Source: Pestalotiopsis fici W106-1 (taxonomy: Eukaryota > Ascomycota > Sordariomycetes > Amphisphaeriales > Sporocadaceae). From it: 64,000 nucleotides of DNA. The DNA lies in assembly GCF_000516985.1 (NCBI RefSeq), contig NW_006917098.1, positions 1,364,001 to 1,428,000 of the forward strand. Direction: 5' to 3'. A program made the translations under genes and the position numbers. Under the pieces are notes generated by a model. It had not been told where the DNA came from. It did not search any database and saw nothing but the letters and a program-made list of their open reading frames with translations. This document shows, in pieces, positions 31,858 to 43,016 of this stretch. Position 1 is the stretch's first letter; every line of letters starts with the position of its first letter.

Positions 31858-34659
31858 ATGAGTTCCTGTCCGTCGCCCCTCGGACCTGCTCTACTCCCTC
31901 CTATAGTTGCCAATCCATCCACCCCAGTGCGACTGCTGACCTTGGAGCTCCGCGTATAGTGAAGCAGTTCATCCGCAATGTGCGTGCGGCCAAGACCATT
32001 GCCGACGAGCGAGCCGTCATTCAAAAAGAAAGCGCCGCCATTCGAGCCAGCTTCCGAGAGGAGAGCCACGATCACAACATAAGGTGCGCCTACGGACAGA
32101 TCGCCCGCCACTCACCCCTCCATCGCGGCCATGGGAAATGTTTATACTGATCACACTTTGGGAACCAGGCGAAACAATGTCGCCAAGCTTCTCTATCTCT
32201 TCACATTGGGCGAGAGAACCCATTTCGGACAAATTGAATGTATCAAGCTTCTGGCCTCCCCTCGCTTCGCCGACAAGCGCCTGGGACACTTGGCCACAAG
32301 TCTGTTGCTTGACGAGAACCAGGAGGTATTGACGCTTGTTACCAACTCTCTACAAAAGTATGTTGAGAATCTACTATGCCAGGCCACTCGTTGCAGTACT
32401 AATCATGCCCCAGTGATCTTGGTCACTCGAACCAGTACATTGTCGGCCTTGCCCTCTGCACTCTAGGAAACATTGCATCAATCGAGATGTCGAGAGATCT
32501 GTTCGCCGAGATTGAGAAGCTAGTATCGACCAACAACCCGTACATTCGGAGGAAAGCTGCGCTGTGCGCCATGAAGATTTGTCGAAAAGTCCCCGACCTG
32601 CAGGAGCATTTTATCGAAAAGGCCGCCGCCTTGCTCTCCGACCGAAACCACGGTGTACTTTTGTGCGGTCTCACACTCGTCACCAGCATGTGTGAGGCTG
32701 ACGAAGAGGAGGGCGGTGAAGAGGGCATTGTCGACAAGTACAAGCAGTTCATCCCCGTTCTAGTGAGAACCCTGAAGGGACTGGCTACTTCTGGATACGC
32801 CCCCGAGCACGACGTGACTGGAATCACGGATCCATTCTTGCAAGTCAAGATTCTACAGCTGCTCCGAGTCTTGGTTCGTGGCGACCCCGAGGGTACCGAG
32901 CAGATCAACGACATTTTGGCCCAGGTGGCCACAAACACCGACTCCACCAAGAATGTTGGCAACTCTATCCTGTACGAGGCGGTGCGCACGATTCTGGACA
33001 TTGATGCCGACTCTGGTCTTCGGGTTCTGGGTGTCAACATTCTTGGAAAGTTCTTGACGAACCGCGACAACAACATCCGATACGTGGCACTGAACACTCT
33101 CATCAAGGTTGTCGCAGTTGAGCCAAACGCTGTCCAGAGACATAGAAATACAATTCTCGACTGTCTGAGGGATCCCGATATTAGCATTAGACGGCGCGCT
33201 CTGGATCTCAGTTTCACGCTTATCAACGAAAGTAATGTCCGCATTCTCATCCGAGAGCTTTTGGCCTTTTTGGAAGTAGCCGACAATGAGTTCAAGCCGA
33301 CCATGACGAGCCAGATTGGTATCGCCGCTGACCGATACTCGCCAAACAAGCGGTGGCATGTCGACACCATGCTGCGAGTGTTGAGTCTTGCCGGAAACTA
33401 CGTCAAGGAGCAGATCATGTCTTCATTCATCCGTCTTGTTGCTACCACGCCCGAGCTTCAGACTTATGCCGTCCAGAAACTCTACATGAATCTGAAGAAG
33501 GACATCACCCAGGAAAGTTTGACTCAGGCCGGCTCTTGGTGTATTGGAGAATATGCCGACTCATTGCTCAGGGGTGGACAGTATGAAGAGGAGGAACTGG
33601 TACAGGAAGTCAAGGAAAACGAGATCATTGACCTTTTCTCGACTATACTGAACAGCAGCTATGCCAGCCAGGTGACAACTGAATATATCGTGACGGCTCT
33701 GGTCAAACTCAGCACCCGGTTGTCCGACGCGTCGCAGATTGAAAGAGTGCGTCGCCTTATCCAACAACACCAAACTAGTTTAGACGTCGAAGTTCAGCAG
33801 AGAGCCGTCGAGTACAGCAACCTCTTTGCATATGATGAGATTCGTCGGGGAGTTTTGGAGAAGATGCCACCACCGCAGATCAAGGAATCATCGCGCGTCC
33901 TGGGCGAGGCCACTACCAAGTCAAAGAAGGCGGCCAATCGCAGATCCAAGCTTGTGGCAAAACCTTCTACAGACCAGGATTTGTTAGACCTTATGGGCGA
34001 TGTGACGGGCGGTCCTGCTTTGGCGTCGCCTACCAATGGCGGATCAAGCAATGCGGACTTGCTTGCAGATATTCTGGGCGGCACCAGCAGCCCGCCACCT
34101 CAGAGCGCTGGCTCTCCACCACCAGGGTCGAATGTTGCATCAATCATGGATCTCTTTTCTCAGGGCGGGACCGCCTCTCCCGCGCCGGCAGCTGCAGCAC
34201 CCCCTGCCAGCTCTGGACTGGACATCTTGGGCGGCATGGGAACACCTCCACCCCAGGCACAGGCACCTGCTGGACTTCCGTGCTACGATGCCAACGGTGT
34301 CAATGTGACACTGGCGCTTCAAAGAAATGCAGAAGGCGCCGTACAAGTTACTGGACGCTTCCGGAACAATTCGGGCGGTCCGATCTCGAATGCTGGTCTC
34401 CAGGCAGCTGTGCCCAAGTCACAAAAGCTGCAATTGCTCAGTATATCAAACACGGATATCCCTGCCGGTGGTGAAGCTACGCAGCTCATGAGGATCATGG
34501 GCAGCAAAGGAGTAAGTTATCTCAAGAATGAACACCCAATGAATTTGTGCCACTTGCTAACACACTTTTCAGCCTCTGCGGTTACGACTCAGAGTCGGTT
34601 ACACACATCCCTCGGCAGGTCAGGTAATGGATCAGGTAAACTGGACGGAGCCATCTTAA
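31858..34659 (+). CDS. APL4: AP-1 complex gamma-adaptin
   Basis: Five exons (31858-31867, 31960-32083, 32169-32357, 32414-34511, 34573-34659) give 835 residues. The first exon is only 10 nt: ATG AGT TCC T joins TG AAG CAG to make the family N-terminus [20 protein letters not shown]. The adaptin N-terminal alpha-solenoid covers about residues 1-590 ([65 protein letters not shown]). A Pro/Gly/Ser/Ala-rich hinge with DLLDL- and [12 protein letters not shown] clathrin-binding sequences follows, then a C-terminal gamma-ear beta-sandwich (NVTLALQRN to [12 protein letters not shown]). The protein is the large subunit of the AP-1 clathrin adaptor acting between trans-Golgi and endosomes. All splice joins restore one conserved frame, so the model is firm. 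Confidence 0.95.
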
Positions 34660-35393
34660 AATTGATAGAAGCGCATATACCAATAAAAGGGGCCTGGAGC
34701 GTTTTGACAAGATAATCTCATCCAATCATTTCATTATGCATTTGACTGTGTATTTGTTGTACATGTGCATTTTTAACCACCCTAGTCTCATAATTCATAG
34801 CATCAGTCTGAATTTACCATTCACTGAGATGAGCGCATGTTGTAGAGTCAGTTCTTCTCACGTTGGAGATTTCATATTAACTTGATCTTGTTGTAATGAA
34901 TTGCATTTCCCACAAGCGGAGGGCGATCAATAGCCTTCAGCAACCCCGAGACTCAAATCCTGAGGACCTTGGTAAACATGAAAAGGTGTGAGAGATTGCA
35001 AAATGCAACTGCCACAGGCTCCAGGTTGAGGATAACTGTAGAGCCACATGACACCACGACCTTGATTACCCATTGACTATTCATCATCCGCGAGGCTTGA
35101 TAATCTTTTCTGCCTTTTCTGTCATTTGCTTGTCAATCTTTCGCGATCCGCTGAAGATCTTCCTACGACCGGCTTGGTTTCTAAATGTAGAAATATGTGT
35201 CAAAATTGCACAGTCGAGCATATGTGACATTGTTCACGACAAGAAATATGAAAAGCAAGAGGCACAAGCCGGGAGATGCAAAGCCAGAGCCAGATTACAG
35301 ACATGATTAAAGAAAAAAAAAAGATTCTATCTAATAGCCATCTGTGGAATGTGATGCTGATCAGACATCTGATTTAATCTTACTGGCGGGCCA

Positions 35394-35425
35394 CAGGTTC
35401 GAGACAACTGAGAGAATCGAACCTG
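35394..35425. repeat. Perfect 9-bp inverted repeat near the gap
   Basis: CAGGTTCGA (35394-35402) and TCGAACCTG (35417-35425) are exact reverse complements separated by 14 nt. It could form a short hairpin. Confidence 0.7.
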
Positions 35426-35499
35426 GTTGCTTGCAGGGTCATTCCCCCCGTAGGGAGCAGCTACCAAGTATTCAACTCGACCGCGCGCAGTGTGATTTT

Positions 35500-35599
35500 N
35501 NNNNNNNNNNNNNNNNNNNNNNNNNNNNNNNNNNNNNNNNNNNNNNNNNNNNNNNNNNNNNNNNNNNNNNNNNNNNNNNNNNNNNNNNNNNNNNNNNNN
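35500..35599. other. Assembly gap, exactly 100 N
   Basis: A run of exactly 100 N, the conventional placeholder for a gap of unknown size. Any feature crossing it cannot be judged. Confidence 0.99.
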
Positions 35600-35961
35600 A
35601 TTTGTTGGGAAAATTGAACTTCATTTGAATCTATAAGGACTACGTTTGTTCCCCCCTCCTCGTTTGCTCCCAAGGGGTGGGTGACAATGGGAGAGGTTTT
35701 GCCAGACTTCTCCCCGGCTGGTATGCAAACGGCACATGGGTGGTGAGGCTCGAAATTCTTCTCAGCGTAAATGATAGCTAGGTATTTATTCAACGTGTGC
35801 CTCAAATACACCTCCGTAACCAAATCGAGTCATTAGTTTGCTCCCATTATTCCACTTCCGAATTTACATATTTCCCGTAGGTTCATCATGATCATGATCT
35901 GGGGGTTGAAAAGAATATCAGTCTCTGTCAATATGTAGCAGCAGGAATATCCCCCTTCAAA

Positions 35962-36258
35962 CTAGTCATTAGGAAAACCAGGGAAAAAGGTGTACTCACG
36001 ACAAACATCCATACACTTATCCCGAAGCGCGCCGGGCTGCGAGTAAATCTTGATACAGATGTTATGGCAGGTGGCCGTGAAGAGGGTCTGGATCTTGCCC
36101 GACAGCAGCTCGGCGTCCACTTCCGGTTCAATGGCGGCGTCGACCTTGACGTCGCCCGTGAGCTTGCGTGGGATTACCACCGAGTCCACCACCATGGGAG
36201 AGGTGGGGAGCGCGGCGACGGCTGTAGCTAGGACTGTGAGGGCGTGGATGGCGCGCAT
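35962..36258 (-). CDS. Small secreted protein with twin CX3C
   Basis: A small minus-strand gene; the ATG at 36258 opens a signal peptide (AIHALTVLATAVAALP). The mature part has a charged propeptide-like segment (VVIPRKLTGDVKVD) and a C-terminal region with CHNIC and KCMDVC, two CX3C motifs about 15 residues apart, the spacing seen in helical-hairpin peptides. Read straight through, the frame stops at 35962 (98 residues). Just after the last Cys, however, there is GTGAGT, with CTAATGACTAG 30 nt further on, so an intron may change or shorten the last 11 residues. I do not recognise the family; a secreted peptide, possibly effector-like or antimicrobial, is inference. Confidence 0.6.
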   Translation of the reverse strand: MRAIHALTVLATAVAALPTSPMVVDSVVIPRKLTGDVKVDAAIEPEVDAELLSGKIQTLFTATCHNICIKIYSQPGALRDKCMDVCREYTFFPGFPND

Positions 36259-36735
36259 GGCTGGTCTGTATGTTATTTTCGGCAAGTTGTGATCTCCTAC
36301 AGACGAGATCTAGTGATGGGCTCGATTGACGTTGAACTGGTTGTCTGCTCCGAGGTAGTTACTGGGGTCTCATTGAGGAAGTATGCCTGTTGGTGAACAA
36401 AGAGCATAGGTTGCCACTCCGGTTCGGGTATAGAGCTTGACAGGTTTATCACTGTGTGGAAAGGCTTGCCAATCTCATTGTTTGATAATATCAATGACGA
36501 GACGAATCGAGTCATGATGTCGAATAAATATTGGAGAGAATGAATCCTTAGAGTTGATTGCGGAATGCAGAACATGGTCGCTTCACTTCTGTCATTGAAT
36601 ACAAAACACCATAGATCTTTGAAACATCTATTCTCATATGTGGCCATGTCTATATTGTCTCATGGGTCCTCTCCAATCATCCCATTGACATCTAATCCAA
36701 TATTAACATATACACACAGCATACCAAGTTTCATA
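36259..36735. other. Intergenic region
   Basis: The promoter of the small secreted gene and the 3' end of the WW-protein gene; no gene seen. Confidence 0.5.
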
Positions 36736-38922
36736 TCACCACTCGTCGCCCCAGGAGTCACCCGAGTAGTCAATAACCGCTCTGGGCCATTCCCTGTCGC
36801 TCAGCATCGAGACCGCATCCGTGTCATGCTTTGAGTCGGCAACCGTGTAGATGGGAGCCACTTCCACGTTAGTATCGACTTTCTTGGCAGTCGCCTGCTG
36901 TGAACATGGCACCTTTTCGGAGTGACCATCTGTCACATAACTGACTAGTCCATGATCTTTGTCCTCATGTGTCTGATTTTCTTCTACTGCGACACTGTGG
37001 GAGCTGCTGTTCGCTTGAGTCCCATTGACGACTTGAGAATGTGCCAATTTTGGCGTGTGATGAACTGAAAGCATCGAGACAGTGGGTGACGATACCTCGC
37101 TGGGAAGCGTAGAGGTAGGACGAGATATGTCGAATACTTCTTGAGCTGATGAATCGGAATGTGCAAGCCCTTGAATCGGATAGTTGACACCAACAGTGGC
37201 TGGTAGCTCTGCTAGTTGTCCTGAATGAGTTTGGCTTTTGCTCCAGCTATTTGGCTCAGGCACGGTCGTAGAATAATTTGGATCTCGCCTGGATTGATCA
37301 GGGGTAGTCGTAGATGGCCTCGGTGGCATCATATCACCATGAAGCTCAGAGACGTATTGTAAAGTGCTCGGTCCAGGCGCAGTAGTTTGCCCGACGGACA
37401 GCCTTTCGAATCCAAACGATGCAGACTTTTGGTCTATAAGCATGGACACGGGACGACGCTGATAGATCTTCTCAGTACTAAAGCTCGCTCTGTGTGGCTG
37501 CGCTTCGAGTGATTCTGCGCGAGGGCGATTTTCCGGCCGTGCTGGATGGAGAGGATGCGAATGGTGACCATTCACCATTTTACGACCGGCTGGTTTTAAA
37601 ACGGATGGCACATGTGTCATTGCTGGGTTGGGCGGGTTTGCTGTGTGAGGCTGTGCTTCGGCTTGTATACTGCCGTGCCGGGCATTTGTGCCCGGGATTG
37701 GGACATGATATTTCGAAGCGATCCCCCGAGCCGGCCTCAGAATTGAAGGAATCGGGGAACGAAGAGGACCTTTGGCCACTGTATCACTCTTTAGTGTTGT
37801 TGAGGTTTTCGGTACCGCGGCCGGTGTCAAGACAGTAGGATGTCTTTGGACGCTGGTAGAAGAAGAAGGCACTGTCGCGGGAACAGAATGTCGTTTTGGG
37901 CCCGTATTTGTGAGTTCACTATTTCGTGATTGAGAGATATTTGTCCCAGGTATGTTGGCTGCAGATGACTTCAAGGATAATGGTCTGGGGTAGTCAGCAT
38001 CCACATCCATCCGAGCCGCGGGTTTCCATGCTTTGATATCGTTTGTCAGACCTGCTGGAGCACCAGAATCATATAATTGAGATCTTTGTTGTGAACCTGG
38101 GGGATCCGATGGATTAGCCTGCAACGCTCCAGGGGACGTTTTTCCTGTATTAGCTTGCTGTGCTTTCATGGGCATCTCTTCGTTTGGAAGCTCTGCTGGC
38201 GTATAAGGGTTGACGTGCGTTCCGAAAAAGCCTGGTATGCTTGAAGCTCCATCCATCTCTATGGGAGCCAGCTCATCAGCGCATTTGACGGTATCACTAC
38301 TGGCGAGCTCTGCCACTTTTCCGACGGGCGAGGATGGTGTTGGATTTATCATATGAGCTGGAGTAGTAGCAGGTAGCTCCTGGTATATGGGCTGCCCATC
38401 CAGCATGTGGACATCATTTTCTTCTTCAACAACAGCACTGACGGAACCACTTTCGTCATCCGTTCTAAGTTCACCTGCCTTGGGCGAAGAGCCGTCAGCA
38501 AGCACCGCAGGAGCTGCTGCCGTCGGCGTTGCCGTCAGTGATGGTACTGTCGAAGATGTTCGGCTTGTTGGCCCCGTATCCTTTGACTCGCTTGTGGCTG
38601 GTGCTTCCAACTCCGGAGAGGTACTGAAATCGTCATGCCAGGCCAAGGGATCAAAATAGCCAGTCGCACTCATGCCACCTACGACTTCTGTTGGACCCTG
38701 AGTCTGGGGACTGTCTGAGGAGCCGCGCTTCTTGACCTGTCGATCGCTTGCTAAGCGCTCCTCGGGCGCAAGGCCAAAGGACTCGGAACCTGCTCCGATA
38801 TGCTCTGGAAATTCATCGCCGGCTTTTGGAAAGGTGTACTGTGTCAAACCGGTCGACTTGTACCGGTAGAACCAACGTGACCCATCGTAGTCGGCCTCCC
38901 ACCCTGGAGCAAGGCTCGTCAT
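36736..38922 (-). CDS. WW-domain protein, largely disordered
   Basis: An intronless gene of 728 residues. The N-terminus (about residues 5-36) is a WW-like domain: PGWEADYDGSRWFYRYKSTG has the first conserved Trp (W8) and the aromatic strand, but the second signature Trp is replaced (LTQYTFP), so it is an atypical WW. The remainder is Ser/Thr/Pro-rich low complexity with no other domain that I recognise, ending in an acidic, Trp-containing segment (SDREWPRAVIDYSGDSWGDEW). Long WW-plus-disordered proteins of this kind are common in Sordariomycetes and mostly unnamed. A protein-interaction role is inferred from the WW fold only. Confidence 0.8.
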   Translation of the reverse strand: MTSLAPGWEADYDGSRWFYRYKSTGLTQYTFPKAGDEFPEHIGAGSESFGLAPEERLASDRQVKKRGSSDSPQTQGPTEVVGGMSATGYFDPLAWHDDFSTSPELEAPATSESKDTGPTSRTSSTVPSLTATPTAAAPAVLADGSSPKAGELRTDDESGSVSAVVEEENDVHMLDGQPIYQELPATTPAHMINPTPSSPVGKVAELASSDTVKCADELAPIEMDGASSIPGFFGTHVNPYTPAELPNEEMPMKAQQANTGKTSPGALQANPSDPPGSQQRSQLYDSGAPAGLTNDIKAWKPAARMDVDADYPRPLSLKSSAANIPGTNISQSRNSELTNTGPKRHSVPATVPSSSTSVQRHPTVLTPAAVPKTSTTLKSDTVAKGPLRSPIPSILRPARGIASKYHVPIPGTNARHGSIQAEAQPHTANPPNPAMTHVPSVLKPAGRKMVNGHHSHPLHPARPENRPRAESLEAQPHRASFSTEKIYQRRPVSMLIDQKSASFGFERLSVGQTTAPGPSTLQYVSELHGDMMPPRPSTTTPDQSRRDPNYSTTVPEPNSWSKSQTHSGQLAELPATVGVNYPIQGLAHSDSSAQEVFDISRPTSTLPSEVSSPTVSMLSVHHTPKLAHSQVVNGTQANSSSHSVAVEENQTHEDKDHGLVSYVTDGHSEKVPCSQQATAKKVDTNVEVAPIYTVADSKHDTDAVSMLSDREWPRAVIDYSGDSWGDEW

Positions 38923-41593
38923 TGCGTTGGCGACAAAGACACTAAAATGGGGATTCGAGTAAGAAAGCGACCAAGATCCAGCGCAGTATAGAAAACCAAG
39001 AGCTTGAAGGTCGATTTCGTGTGCAGCAACCTCTGTCAGAGTGAATGGCTCATTGATGGACTCGCCAAATGCCTGGCATCTCAGTCGTCACATGGACTAG
39101 ATCAGGAATACCTATCGCAGGTATGCGACTGGTACAGAGCCGACAGCGACTTGGAGACCATCAACAATCCTGATGCTCTTGTCGAAAACTATTGATGTCG
39201 ATTTGCGCGTAAACGTTATGTTGAAGAGAGAACCACAAAGACGTGTCAGCACAGCAAACAAGCTGAATGAAGCTAACCTAGGAGGTTTCAGCCCCCTCCT
39301 CTCTCCCCCTCTGCTATTTTCAATCAGCTTGTTTACTGGCTTCTACCAGAAAACGCCGGGCTGCCCCCATCGTACATGCCAACAGGCGATCAGCACGCCA
39401 AGTGTCACCCCGGCTGGGTATAGTGTGCGAGAGCTGAAAGCAAGGGTCCTGCGAGCTGATGTTCTGACATGTCGCCAAGACTTCAGGGACCTACACCTTC
39501 AATTATTTTAAGATCAGTATTAAAGGTTCATGACTATATAAGAGACGCGCGGTCAATTGTATTACTACCTACTGAAGACGTGCCTTGCTCAGAAGTCAAA
39601 GTCAATCGTGTTAGTTGAGAAGACCGGACTAATTTGCATTCGGCCTGAACTGTCAGTACCAGACACTAAGTAGAGCTTGGGCGGCGATGGGTCGTAATTG
39701 AGACTGACCCAAAATTCAAAAGTTCATGCAGGTAAATTTGTTCAGTCGGGAGCATTTCTTGTCGAATTTGACAAGATTCAAGTGCCAAGGCAAGAGTTGT
39801 TCCATATTGAGATCAGTGAGCTGCGTTCTATAACGACGGGCAAAAGTCCTTGGAAAAACAGAGATAGATGTATCAACATGCTGCATCAACTCCGAGAACA
39901 GGGCATTTGTCTGCTAAAATAGTCTAAAAATAAAGATCTGCACCGGACTCATGATCGGCACTCACCCTGTTCGTCTAGTCAACAGTCGCGAACTCTAATG
40001 CCCCAACTTTTAAAACATTACTTGACCTCGTTCTATTATTAAAGAAACGGGTGTACACTTGAAAATCCCCTTTACAGATACACATAGACACCTCCCAACT
40101 GCCATATAAATGACTATAAAAGTAACCTATACATGCGATAATCTCTAGCAATTGAGCAAAGTTCTGATGCGATATCTGTCTATTTACAGATCTGTGGCCT
40201 AGCAACAGCTTCGTCACACGAGATTGACCAGATTCGATTATGACTGTACTAAGCATTGTGGCCTGGTTAAAAGAAAAAGTTACCTATACATGTAAGCAGA
40301 TATCTCAATTCTACACATGGAACCGACGGCCTTTGGCATAATGTATTGAAGTACAAGTCGAGAAAACAAGTATTTGCTCTTGAATGAGATACAGCAGCAA
40401 CGTGCTTGACTTGTTGCAAGTCAACTAGACAAAGACGCCAGCACCGCAAAGTATAACGTCGCGACACAAAGGCATTTCATAACTAGTAAACTCGTCTTCG
40501 AAATCGTTCCGGCTGCCAGCGCTGACACTTGATTAGGGAAGAATAACAAGGTAAGATATCGAGGGGTCATGATGAAGTCGGGGATATCCCCGAGTTAATG
40601 CAAGTTTTCAGAAGCCAAGAGTAAGATATTAGAACAGTCTTAAAGGGGAGTACTGTACGATTCATAGGCGTCCTTTGCCCTCAGGTCATTACATAAAAGA
40701 GGCTAAAGCCTTCATTCTGTCGACTTAATCGCGCCTTCAGATCAGCTCGACTATGTCCAGATATCTTATATCAAGGAGAATGCCCACTGCCTCGCGTACT
40801 TTTGTTCAGAGTTTCTTCACTTTTTATTCTTTAAACGTTTTTCTGCTGTCGTTTTTCTTTTATCCCCTTGCTACATTTTTCTCAAGCAACCATATGACGT
40901 AGTGCTGTTATTTTTTGGTATCTTGGTGAGATTGTGTTGGGGGTGTGAAGAAAAAGGACATTAGGTATTAAAGAGAGGTATGAGCTATCTTCAAACCGTA
41001 TTCGAGATTCTGAAACCGGAGATTTTGAATTGTTCCAATGCTAACAAGGGGAGTGAACACCATAATTGCGGTCGCATACTTGAATCGTGTAGCATAAGAA
41101 CATGTATCAATGGGTATAGACACGCTCAAAAAAAAAAAAAATGAAAGGAGAAAAAAACCTGATTGATGCCATGACAGCGTGAAAGACTGGGTATTGGCTC
41201 AAAGAAATAAAAAACACAAAGCAGATTGTCAGAATAGAAGGAAAACGTGGGGCGAAGAGCACAGAAAACATACAGTCAAGCAAGAGGCGCAATCACACCT
41301 CAATGGATGTAGCATGGAATTGTGGCGTTGCATAGATGAAATTGGACGAGCAACTGGACGAGCAAACATTGAGACAATACATCTTTCATCACACCAACGA
41401 GAAGTCATGATATGCGCACTTTTTATGTCTATTCATTCAAACGAGCCTGAAGGCATATAAGATAAAATTTGACCAAGGAGACACTCCACCATCTGCACTC
41501 CAACTCTCCCGGTTGCAAAGAAAATAACTCGACTCAAACACACAAATTGATCTGTCCCACCGACATCTTTTACCATGAATGGAATTCATGCCA
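38923..41593. other. Long intergenic region
   Basis: About 2.7 kb with only short unrelated frames, for example 39698-39922, which lacks an ATG start. A run of A lies near 41129. No RNA gene recognised. Confidence 0.45.
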
Positions 41594-43016
41594 TTACATG
41601 TTCATCAGAGCCCGAGCACCGGGCTCACTGCATACGTAGATGACATCGTGGGCGTCAGAGAAGCCGTTGAATCGAGTAGCCGAGCACTTGGTGTAGGCAC
41701 CCATGTTTTCAAAGTAGAACCAGTCACCAACGTCAAGCTCATGATCAAAGCGGATGCTCTCAGTGATGCGATCAATGCCGTCACAAGTAGGACCCCAGAT
41801 GGAGTACTCGAGACCCTCCCCAGCGCCCTCGGGGTAGGACTCAGCCAAAGAGGTGTCGTAGAGAGTCTGGCGACCAGTGCGAAGGACCTTGGCAACGGGG
41901 TGCTGGTGGTCAAACATGATGCTGCTGAAATTGCCGTAGAGTCCATCGTTGATGTATGCCATGTAGCTGGCCTCGCCGGTGGCAGGGTTCATGATGGTGC
42001 GGCGCGCAATGATGTTGCAGGCAATGGTGAAAGCAGTGGAGACGTAGTATCGACCGGGCTCCGCAATGATGTTGACGGTGGGAGGAAAGTATTCGTCCAA
42101 AGCCTCGCGGAGGACGTGGGCCATGGCCTCAAAGGTCTCGCCACAGAAGCCACCGCCGACATCGAGGGTCTTCAGATCGTACCCAAAAGTGGCGGCCTGC
42201 TTAAAGACGTGGGCAGCGTCCTGCACAGCCTTGAGGAAGGCGAGCGGGTCCGAAGCACCGGAGCCGACGTGGAAGCTCACGCCTACAACGTTCAGACCAA
42301 GATCTCTAGCTAGTGCCAGCAGCTCCTCAGTGGAGTCAAGGGAAGCTCCGAACTTCAAGCTAAGGCGGCACAAGCTGGATGAGTCATCGGTCAAGATGCG
42401 CAAGTAGAGCTCAGCGCCAGGGTAGAGCTTGGCAATCTTGCGCAACTCATCGGCATTGTCAAAGGTCATTTGCTTGACTCCTTGGTTGGCGACATAGCGC
42501 ACGTACGAGTTGGTCTTGCACGGCTGGGCGTAGATGATGCGGGAGGGATCAACGCCCAAGTCCAAGACTTGTTCAATTTCGGATTTGGAAGCGCAATCAA
42601 AGCCAGTGCCTAAACCCGCGAGAAGCTTAATGACCTGAGGGTCAGGGTTGCACTTGACGGCTGCGGGGACATGGTTAGCGTAAAAGGTTCACGGATCTGC
42701 AGGGCAGGACGGGACAGGTGAGACACGCACCATAGAAAGGCTTCACACGAGGAAGATTCTTCTTCCAACGCATGTGTTGGCGATAGACCTCGCCGAGATC
42801 GCCCACGAAGAACGTGTCTTCGTCGCCTGGATCACAGGATTCATGGTCAATGCTCTCCACGCGGCGGCGGAGAGCATCCCCAATCAAATGTTTGCCTAAC
42901 AAGGCGCCATTTTGCTGAGTGTCAAAGAAGGAATTCTTTTTGACACGGTCAAAATTGTGGTTATTTTCAAATATAACCGGTGCGATGTGATCGACGGCAA
43001 CTGTTGCCATAACCAT
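41594..43016 (-). CDS. SPE1: Ornithine decarboxylase
   Basis: Two exons on the minus strand (43016-42731, 42660-41594) give 450 residues, normal for fungal ODC. The join restores FYAVKCNPD with the PLP-binding Lys at residue 98. Further family marks are SFHVGSGASD, DVGGGFCG, AEPGRYYV and the substrate-loop Cys in WGPTCDGIDR. The enzyme makes putrescine from ornithine, the committed step of polyamine synthesis. The first ATG after the leader is at 43016, with a second two codons later. In Neurospora the homologue (spe-1) is strongly repressed by spermidine and has a long mRNA leader. Here, too, more than 1.2 kb upstream is free of ATG in the sense direction. Confidence 0.96.

Larger units (their letters stand above)
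34660..35961. other. Intergenic region containing an assembly gap
   Basis: No gene recognised on either side of the gap. A perfect 9-bp inverted repeat lies at 35394-35425, just before the gap. Confidence 0.5.

Noticed and set aside
35391..35450. tRNA-like sequence with a GGTTCGATTC stretch on the minus strand
   Set aside because: The bases flanking the supposed T-loop do not pair and no acceptor stem or D-arm could be drawn.
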